From assembly GCA_023376005.1 (NCBI GenBank), contig CM042157.1:67971038-68035037 (forward strand): a DNA stretch of 64,000 nucleotides, in the 5' to 3' direction. Below the pieces are notes generated by a model. It saw nothing but the letters and a program-made list of their open reading frames with translations, was not told the origin of the DNA and did not search any database. This DNA is from Doryteuthis pealeii (lineage: Eukaryota; Mollusca; Cephalopoda; Myopsida; Loliginidae). The position numbers and the translations under genes were made by a program. This document shows, one piece after another, positions 56,741 through 64,000 of this stretch (the stretch's first letter is position 1; each line of letters starts with the position of its first letter).

Positions 56741-57112
56741 CAATTATGAACTTTTGTTTAGTAAATTAGGGTGTCCCAGAAAAAACAGAACCCACAAATT
56801 TTGTAATAAAACTGTTAATTTTCCCATCAAACAATAAATTAGGGTTAGGATTTGGGTTTAGGGTTTGGGTAGGGTTGGGGTTTAGGGTTAGTTTAATGGG
56901 AAAATAAATAAATAATTTGGGTTCTGTTTTTTCTGGGTCAGCCTGTACATTTATTTATTTTCCCATTAAACTAACCCTAAACCCTAAACCCCAACCCTAA
57001 CCCTAAACCCTAATTTATTTGTTTAATTGGAAAATTAACAGTTTTATTACAAAATTAGTGGGTTCTGTTTTTTCTGGGACGCTCTAATTTACTAAACAAA
57101 AGTTCATAATTA
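56741..57112. mobile_element. Palindromic element T2, copy B (full palindrome)
   Basis: Arms of about 165-170 bp (56,741-56,911 and 56,948-57,112) begin CAATTATGAACTTTTGTTT and AAACAAAAGTTCATAATT. Each arm carries its own telomere-like run, TTAGGG-type on the left and CCCTAA-type on the right. The inner core ATTTATTTATTTTCCCATT with AAACTAACCCTAAACCC is shared with T1. Confidence 0.78.
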
Positions 57113-57560
57113 CTGTCTTTTTAATGTGGGACCACCCATGAACCGAAGCTCATCGTCCCGTCGGCATTCCCCCTCACGGGGTGTGTCTCAGGTGCTAGGC
57201 AATAAACCCAGCCCTGCCCATTTAAATTAAGGGGCAGGTATTGTCTGGGAGGTATAGCCCTCTGGGATCAACGCTGTTTAATTACTTAACCAGTTCAGAG
57301 CCAAAGCCACTTGACACAGGACATAGAGCCCAAAAGCTCTACATCTATGTAAGTGGGAAGTGGAAGGGGACCAAAAAAGGTGGTATAATGGTTAGCAAGT
57401 TGATTTTGCAGATCCAATATAGTTATGTTTTTTTTAAATTTTAGATTATCTTCGTAAATGTAGATCAAATTTTTGTATTTTTCGCACAAAAAGCAAGAAC
57501 CGGTGATATTTAATGTGTGTATATATTTACGTTATTGTTATTTGTTGGATTTACGTAGTT

Positions 57561-57770
57561 TCATCCAGACATACATATAGCAATAGCATTATCTTTACAG
57601 ATCACATCCGTCCCCCACAATTCTATAACCCCACCACCAGAACCTTTCCTCCCACAAGTCCTCAAATGACTCATCAATCCTGCTGCAGATCCACAAAGTT
57701 TGATGCAAATATGACATAGGAAGGACGTCCTTCCCATTGGATCAGATGGAACAGATGATAAAATTTGATG
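57561..57770 (-). pseudogene. LINE C-terminal zinc-finger fragment, copy B
   Basis: The minus-strand frame contains HQILSSVPSDPMGRTSFLC, then LCHICIKLCGSAAGLMSH and a following Cys, a C-X2-C-X12-H-X3-C finger like those ending many LINE polyproteins. No upstream reverse transcriptase is present. Confidence 0.6.
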
Positions 57771-58028
57771 CATATGCACCACCATATATCTCTTAAGACC
57801 AGACATACATACATATATACATAACAACTGCCTTTTATATATGTATAGATAGAGATTAAGTCTCTATTTATCTGTAACTGGAACTATATCACCGCTTACA
57901 TCACGTTACCCAAAATCATCATAACATAGAATAAATACTCTCAAAATTTGAGATGCAACCTTAAACTGTCCTCATAATACATGCCAAGTATTATATATTC
58001 ATATATAGTTTGTTTTATTTTAATATAT

Positions 58029-58335
58029 ACAAGGTGTGTCAAAAAAAGTATCGATATTTTCTTTACTTTTTGACATACCTTGTATTCTGAAAAAAATTAA
58101 CATTCTATTCATTGTTCATTTAAGCTCTCGATACTTTTATGACACACCTTGTATTCTAAAAAAAAAAATGTTCCATTCATTGTTCATTTCTATCTTGGTA
58201 AATACAGCTTCAATCTCAATACTTTTATGACACACCTTGTATTCTGAAAAAAATTAACATTCCATTCATTGTTCATCTTTATCTTGGTAAATACAACTTC
58301 AATCTCGATACTTTTATGACACACCTTGTATTGAA
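58029..58335. repeat. Mariner-like terminal repeats, one direct and three inverted
   Basis: The terminus ACAAGGTGTGTCAAAAAAAG at 58,029 is followed by three spaced inverted copies (ATACTTTTATGACACACCTT at about 58,131, 58,221 and 58,309). The last three lie in tandem units of about 90 bp. No transposase frame is visible. Confidence 0.55.
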
Positions 58336-58339
58336 AGTT

Positions 58340-59040
58340 ATCAGAACTTAGTTTCCATTTCAAATTGTTTTATTTTTTTTTACTCCTTTAATAAATTTGA
58401 TGATTTTACTTACTTAGGGTACAAACTCTCTGGCATTGAATTTTTAACTCTCACCCCCTTGGGCAATATCTTTCAAAAATTAATTTTCACACCGCCTGGA
58501 GGTTGTTTTTTTTTTTTTTTTTTTTTTTTTTGCTAGTTGGAGTAATGGGTAGGATATTGATGGGGTGAGATAAGGGTGGCAATGGAAGACGTGTTTAGAT
58601 TCGGGTAGTGGGTAAAATATGGGTGGAAATGTGCCTATCAGGGTAGGGAATGGGTAGAAATGAGGGGTGGATGTTGGATGGAATTAAAGATGGTTGGGTA
58701 GAAGTGGCATCGAAGTTTGTAGTAGTGGATTCCTGTAGAAATGAGTATGACTGTAAGAAATGGATGCAAATGAAGTATTAAGGGTGGGATAGGGGTGGCA
58801 GATTGAATATAATTTTGGATTAAGATACTGTGCAATATGAAAGGAAATGGGAGGACTGGTGTAAGATAAGGGTAGATGTTTGCCAGTGAGATTCTTCGTG
58901 TGAAGGAAAGTGGGGTAGTTTGACAGGTAATTTTTTTTTTTTTTCTAATTGAGATAGAGTGGAAGCGTCAGAGTGTTTGATAAGAAATGAATAGTAAGAA
59001 TGTCAAAGAAAGGTCAGGGTGTTTCCATGGGTATACGGAG
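58340..59040. other. Poly-T and G-rich degenerate repeat stretch
   Basis: A T run is at 58,508-58,531. 58,540-58,900 is G-rich with irregular GGGTAGAAATG/GGGTGGCAATG-like motifs, an old minisatellite by appearance. No gene is visible. Confidence 0.45.
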
Positions 59041-59119
59041 GAGGACCACACCTAATTCTGAGATCTTCTTAACATCAGGAATTTTGATACTAAATTACTT
59101 GATTAATTGATATTTCAGA

Positions 59120-59250
59120 CTGTTGTGTATAAACACAACATTCAAGCCACTGCAATCTCGGGTTCTTTTTTAGGTGTTTTTTTTTTATTATTTTAATTAC
59201 TTTAGAATAAGTCATCTTCAGATGATTACCCATGAATTCAAATGTAGTTC
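59120..59250 (-). repeat. Dispersed repeat with degenerate hammerhead-like hairpin, abutting the SQOR exon
   Basis: Matches 59,886-60,015 (ACAACATTCAAGCCACTG, ATTACCCATGAATTCAAATG). Read on the minus strand it has CTGAAGA, a hairpin, then an A-rich stretch without GAAA, similar in layout to 61,078-61,125. Its match ends about 15-20 bp before the exon. Confidence 0.5.
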
Positions 59251-59260
59251 CAGAGCTTAA

Positions 59261-59452
<192 letters not shown>

Positions 59453-59544
59453 TAATATCATTTAGTTTTGTATGTGTTCTTATGAGATGAGACTTGATAT
59501 TAATAATTAAGATTTCATATTGTTGTCCACATCTTTATTGTGTA

Positions 59545-60020
59545 CTAGAAGCGGCTACCCAGCATCGCCTGGATAAAAGAGGAGGGGACAATAAGTTAGT
59601 CTCACAGATCCAATTACTATATTGTGATGTTAGATCATTGCAGATACCCATTAAAATTCCTATGTAAAAAAAAAGACCTATGCAAAAAAAAAAAATCCAT
59701 ACTATTACTATTTAAATTTTATTTTTTAATTATCTTCATGAATATTCATCAAATCTTCATTATATTTGCTCAAAAACCAAACCTGGTGTTATCTAATGTG
59801 TATATATATCTACATTGTCATTAATCTTTTATTTTTTAAGTTTCCTCCGGACATACATTACACAAACTGCCCTTTATATATGTATAGATAAATACAACAT
59901 TCAGGCCACTGTAACCACAGACTCTGTTTGAGGAGTTTTTTATTTATTATTTTAATTACCTTAAAGTAAGTAATCTTCAGACAATTACCCATGAATTCAA
60001 ATGCAGTTTCAATGATTTTC
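59545..60020 (+). repeat. ACTAGAAGTGGCTACCC family copy and second copy of the 59.12-kb repeat
   Basis: 59,545-59,885 starts ACTAGAAGCGGCTACCCAGC and ends CTGCCCTTTATATATGTATAG. 59,886-60,015 repeats 59,120-59,250. 60,020-60,450 shows no recognised gene. Confidence 0.6.
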
Positions 60021-60460
60021 TACAGAGCAATATATTTGGTAAAGAAAAAGGCTTAAAAATCAGTCATATTAGCAGTTATAGGTCTATTTCTACCCATATG
60101 TATCTGTCAAGAGAAAGAAGCGTCGTAGAATCAATCAGGGTGCACTTTAGAAGCGCCAGAAATATTTTGGACAGAATTATTTTGGACAGAATTAAAACTG
60201 GATTAAAGCTCCCCCTTTCCCAATGCTGCAAGCACAATCCAACAATGGTTCTCCTCATTCCACCTAATATCGTTACTCCTTTTAATTCAGTAATACAATT
60301 GGGTCATACAATTAAAATATCTAATCCTTAATGTTATTAATTATAAAGTAATTTAATCGATAATTAATTCAGGAACATGTTACTTCACACAATCAAAATC
60401 ATATCAATCATATCTTGGATTTAAATAGATATGAAGGTCATTCAATAAATAAGGTGAGTA

Positions 60461-60659
60461 GGTTATTTCCTATACGTCCAGCATAAACAAAGGGGAACCA
60501 CTCTTGACTGATAAATTATTTATTATTTTCCCATTAAACTAACCCTAACCCTAACCCTAACCCCATCTTCTTTTTTCCTAGTAGATCAATAAATAAACAA
60601 ATAATTTATCAGTCAAGAGTGGTTCCACTTTGTTTATGTTGGACTTATAGGAAATGACT
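60461..60659. mobile_element. Palindromic element T1, copy 4, with 8-bp target duplication
   Basis: Starts GGTTATTTCCTATACGTCC and ends GGACTTATAGGAAATGACT. The inner tract is CCCTAACCCTAACCCTAACC. GGTGAGTA is repeated exactly at 60,453-60,460 and 60,660-60,667. The insertion lies in a GGAATTGTTCC-family repeat whose uninterrupted form (AAGGTGAATTTTGCCTAAGG) is at 34,599-34,618. Confidence 0.85.
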
Positions 60660-60819
60660 GGTGAGTATTTCCTAAGGAGTGTTCTGGGTATGTTACTAAA
60701 ATGCATTTGGTGTCAGGCTCCAGTTCTGGAACCTTTGGTAGGGGTGGGGGTATAGAGTCCCTCATTTATTACCATTACTCCCTAAGGAGTTGGGATTAGG
60801 AAATACTGTTAACAGTCGC

Positions 60820-60927
60820 AACTTTTTAAAGAGTCCAGTATGCCCTACTATTTACCCATAGCTGAAGGAAGAATAGTTGGATTCCTACCTTTCACAAGGG
60901 TATTAGCACAATGTGAAAATGCACACA

Positions 60928-60930
<3 letters not shown>
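60820..60930 (-). repeat. Partial SINE (second family) and TA run
   Basis: The minus-strand middle portion of the second-family SINE (AAAGAGTCCAGTATGCCC, GGGTATTAGCACAATGTG). TA repeats follow at 60,930-60,976. 60,680-60,790 has an inverted scrap of the TATGGCATATCAACC family. Confidence 0.55.
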
Positions 60931-60968
<38 letters not shown>

Positions 60969-60975
60969 TATATAT

Positions 60976-61157
60976 AGTAAATGAAGAAAAAACTCTAAAC
61001 TTGCTTCATTACAATAATTTATTTCAACCGTATTAATACGGCATCTTCAGGTAATCACAAGAACATGACTCTTACTGATTACCTGAAGATGCCGTATTAA
61101 TACGGTTGAAATAAATTATAGTAATGAAGCAAGTTTAGAGTTTTTTCTTCATTTACT
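60976..61157. ncRNA. Palindrome of two hammerhead-like folds
   Basis: Arms of about 81 bp (60,976-61,056 and 61,076-61,157) around a 19-nt spacer. In the plus arm stem I pairs ATTAC (61,078-61,082) with GTAAT (61,121-61,125). The core CTGAAGA is at 61,083-61,089. Stem II pairs CCGTA with TACGG. GAAA is at 61,108-61,111, with a 3-4-bp stem III and A61120 at the cleavage position. The minus arm (61,055-61,008) has the same fold with U at that position. Extra bases flank stem II on both sides, so activity is doubtful. Confidence 0.6.
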
Positions 61158-61278
61158 AAATATCTTGCTCTGTCCTTTTACTCACTGGTATTAGGCACAT
61201 TGAGCTCTCCTTATGGTCTACCTGCATCAGTTTGGTTAAACCACACATGGAAAGACCCTAACTATGGAAAAAAAACTA

Positions 61279-61310
<32 letters not shown>

Positions 61311-61329
61311 ATATATTCTGTGTGCATTT

Positions 61330-61800
61330 TCACATTGTTCTGGATCTGGTCCATGAAGGCATTTTATCTGAATTTGTTAAAGTGTATGGAACATGAAACG
61401 TGAGCAAGCCTTTTCAAAATTGAAATATGTTAAATCAACCCATCAAACGAAATTGACTGATAAACATTTGAAAGCAATTCTCTTGATTGGATGTAGCAAT
61501 TCCAAACCAAATATTGGCGATATCTTGAAAGGGAAACTTCAGTTTCACAAAATCTTTCTGCTAATGTTTGATTCTTTGATAATGTTTTAAAAATAAATAT
61601 GTTGGTTAAATTTGTTTTTGTGCATCTTGCCACCCATCCATGAATATAACATGGAAAGATAAATTTTGTTTTACGTCTTTTTCTCAGAGCTTTCATTCTG
61701 GCCAGCAAGTATTGAACACAATAATAATGTGGCCCACTCTCGTTATTTTTTCAATTATCCGGCCCACCGTGAAAAAAGTTTGGTGATCCCTGTTCTTCAC
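61330..61800 (+). pseudogene. hAT transposase remnant (C-terminal dimerisation region) and right terminus
   Basis: The frame 61,393-61,590 encodes EQAFSKLKYVKS, TKLTDKHLKAILLIGCSN and a short tail, matching the C-terminal dimerisation domain of hAT/ZBED-type transposases, which normally follows a catalytic region absent here. Downstream, GGCCCACCGTGAAAAAAG and TTTGGTGATCCCTG (about 61,782-61,795) resemble a hAT terminal repeat, CAGGGATCACCAAA on the other strand. The left end is lost. Confidence 0.65.
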
Positions 61801-62160
61801 TAACCGTCCAAAACCAACAGAATGCCCATCAATTATGTAACATATCGTCTAGAAGCTTTTAACAAATTCATAAGCAAGGAAAATATTTTGATTTAGGTAT
61901 TTATCCAACTTCCCTTCCTCCATCATGTTGGAATATCACACAAGATTGGTTCAATGTAAGGATGCTACAAGAAACAAGCCAGGGTGGGGCTTTGTGACCA
62001 AAATAGAATTCCTCTTTTGGGGCACCTCAGGCACTGGGCAATTAACCCAGGCTTTACCCCTTTAAGTGAGGGGGACACATACTGCCTGGGGAAGGGGAAG
62101 ACTCTCTAAAGCTGAGCTGATTCATTTTCAACACGACCGAGTAAGGGCATTGGGTTTGTC
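61801..62160. repeat. Low-information stretch with scrap of a dispersed repeat
   Basis: 62,015-62,100 (CCTCAGGCACTGGGCAATTA, GGGGGACACATACTGCC) is related to 40,085-40,180 and 57,185-57,260. Nothing else is recognised. Confidence 0.4.
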
Positions 62161-62231
62161 ACCTTATTAGATGTCTGTAAAGTTATTCAGTGCGAGATTG
62201 AAGAAGTTGCTAATCAAAATATGTTGAAATG

Positions 62232-62234
<3 letters not shown>

Positions 62235-62271
<37 letters not shown>

Positions 62272-62541
62272 GATGAGTGAGTGAGAGACAGAGGGAGAGT
62301 GATGAGTGAGTGAGTGAGTGAGTGAGTGAGAAAGAAAGAAAGAGAGAAAGAGATAGAGAGAGATAGATAGACAGAGAATGGATGAATGAATGAGAGAGAT
62401 AGGAAGAAAATGGATGTGAGAGATAGATAAAGAGAAAGTGAGAGAGAGAGAATGGATGTGAAGGAATAGAGAGAGAATGGATGAGTTAGTGAGTGAGTGA
62501 GTGTGTAAGAGAGAGAGAGAGAGACAGTCAGACAGACAGAC

Positions 62542-62611
<70 letters not shown>

Positions 62612-62772
62612 GATGAGTGAGAGAAAGATAGAGAATGAATGAGATAGAGAGAGTATATATTAGTTAGTGAGTGAGTAGGTGAGTGAGAGAGAAAGAGAGA
62701 GAGAGAGGGGGAGAGAGGTAGATCATGGATGAGTGAGTGAGTGAAAAAGAGACTAAGTGAGACTAAGTCATC

Positions 62773-62824
<52 letters not shown>

Positions 62825-62830
62825 ATGTGT
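62235..62830. repeat. (GA)n/(GAGT)n purine tract followed by (TA)n(TG)n
   Basis: GA, GAGTGA and GATAGA repeats pass into ATGGATGAGTGAG motifs, then TA and TG runs. The 228-codon minus-strand Ser/Leu/His frame is an artefact. Confidence 0.93.
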
Positions 62831-62929
62831 GTGCATGTGAGTGTGATCCTCACTGGGTGCCCAATACTAACCTTATATCAACTTAAATAAGCTTAGAAAA
62901 TACTGTACCTTACATGATTTAGTTCAGTT

Positions 62930-63080
62930 TCTTGGTCTAATGGCATATCAGCTTTTGTGGGTTATTTAATGCCGAAGCCATATAAAGCTTAATAATCATG
63001 TCAAGGACAGAGTCTATTTTATTTTATCTTCTTTTTTTAATTCAGATAGTTTTTTTTATTTAATGACACACCAACCTTTG
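62930..63080 (+). repeat. TATGGCATATCAACC family scrap
   Basis: GGCATATCAGCTTTTGTGGG and TTATTTAATGCCGAAGCC. 63,081-63,690 is AT-rich with no recognised feature apart from a short TA run at 63,409-63,420. Confidence 0.5.
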
Positions 63081-63699
63081 TGGAAAGAAAATTAAAGAAA
63101 GTAAAATAAATTAGAAACAATGGAAGATGAAGCTTAAATCTCCGAGGAAAAATGTATTGATTAAAAGATAATGAAAATTCCTAATGAACAAGACGCAAAT
63201 CTGAAATCTTTGGAAAATTACAAGAAGAAAGAAAAGGGGAAAGAAAGATATAAATGAATAAATCAAAATTAGAATTTAAAAAGGGAAGGTAGGCATCCAA
63301 AAGAGGATGTGTGGCTGGCCCTACACTAGGGTAGGTTGATTTTTAACTTTTTCAAAAATTTCAAATTCTCTCAAACAACAAAAATTGTGTATTGGTATAA
63401 TGAAAACTATATATATATATAAATTAGATCTCTTACATGCACGATTGTTTGAGGAAGTAGCATCAAAGATCATCTAATAAAAGACACTGAAAAATCCTCA
63501 TTTTTGCAACATTTAGCCTAGAAATTGGTTAGAAAATTTAGCAATTTCAATATTTAAAACAGTAAAGGTTGTCATTTTAAATGAAGCGAAAAAAATATGA
63601 CTAGAATTAAAATTAACATATACCCCCCATCACCACCAACACCTCTGATATCCTGCTTTTTACCTGATAATTAAACTGTAACGGTGATACTGCTGTGTT

Positions 63700-63965
63700 A
63701 GTGATCCTGTTCCTCCAGGTGATGCCCAGTATACGTCTAAGGCAGCAAAGGTAAAGGATTGCTCATGTCAGAAGTCACCCTGACGCAACACCATGGAGCT
63801 AAGAGGTCCAGAAGAAAGCAGCGGCAACAAAGTACCAGAACATCAACATCTTCAGGGACAGCCTTCAAATGCGACATCTGTGGTCAAGAATGTTTTTCAA
63901 ACATCGGACTTAACAGTCACAGGAGGTGCTGTAACTTCAGGGGCACAAAAACTTTATTATAGTCT
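63700..63965 (+). pseudogene. LINE-type C2HC zinc-finger tail
   Basis: The frame 63,759-63,962 encodes a Lys/Arg-rich linker and FKCDICGQECFSNIGLNSH, then RRCC: a C-X2-C-X12-H-X3-C finger followed by a stop. Such single fingers with a GL..H pattern close many invertebrate LINE polyproteins. No reverse transcriptase precedes it. A host zinc-finger exon is possible but less likely, as no splice sites bracket it. Confidence 0.5.
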
Positions 63966-64000
63966 TCCAAAACTGAAATGCCAATAATGACAGTGATAAC

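Larger units (their letters stand above)
56650..57850. repeat. ACTAGAAGTGGCTACCC family with nested elements, copy B
   Basis: Start ACTAGAAGTGGCTACCCTGC, interrupted by T2 (56,741-57,112) and the GTGGGACCACCCATGAA segment (57,125-57,380). It ends near CTGCCTTTTATATATGTATAG at about 57,829-57,849. Confidence 0.6.
42215..58135 (+). repeat. Large direct duplication, copy B
   Basis: Partner of 25,660-41,048. It has fewer apparent one-base deletions in several arrays than copy A, but its LINE frame is broken. It continues past the point where copy A meets the gap. Confidence 0.9.

Noticed and set aside
62167..62853. A 228-codon Ser/Leu/His-rich minus-strand frame
   Set aside because: Artefact of GA, GAGT and TG repeats.

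Overview
This is a window of eukaryotic, intron-like DNA from an animal, most likely a mollusc and probably a cephalopod (octopus-like). The reasons are AT-rich non-coding sequence dense in CA/TA/AAT/GA microsatellites, at least three tRNA-derived SINE families, several minisatellites and one recognisable host exon. The phylum call is an inference; no search was possible.

Host coding content is minimal. The only exon I can identify is at about 59,264-59,441 (+). It encodes a near-C-terminal piece of mitochondrial sulfide:quinone oxidoreductase (SQOR), including the GDCT cysteine. Its 5' donor is good, but no usable AG acceptor is visible just upstream. Much of the window may therefore be SQOR intron or flank.

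Layout. 1-4.0 kb: microsatellites, a canonical hammerhead ribozyme fold (974-1011, -), 48-bp arrays and a 40-bp array. 4-17 kb: dispersed repeats, tRNA-derived SINEs, palindromic elements, more hammerhead-like folds and a fragment of an R2/R4 (Dong)-type LINE. 17.2-20.5 kb: an 81-bp satellite of about 40 units. 20.7-25.6 kb: repeats, SINEs and a 29-bp minisatellite. 25.66-41.05 kb (copy A) and 42.2-58.14 kb (copy B): the same roughly 15.5-kb segment present twice in direct orientation. Copy A ends at a 10-N assembly gap, so haplotype duplication in the assembly must be excluded before a real tandem duplication is believed. The copies differ by clean insertions and by array lengths. 58.1-64 kb: the SQOR exon, more repeats, a palindrome of two hammerhead-like folds, a hAT transposase remnant, GA/TG tracts and a LINE tail.

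Two themes stand out. First, hammerhead-ribozyme folds recur, one canonical and several with one extra base after the catalytic core; together with a repeated peptide module this suggests Penelope-like retroelements or their non-autonomous relatives. Second, three palindromic element families carry an internal TTAGGG-like tract. Two of them share the same inner core under different outer termini. One shows an 8-bp target duplication and another an 8-9-bp duplication, each supported by an empty site elsewhere in this window.
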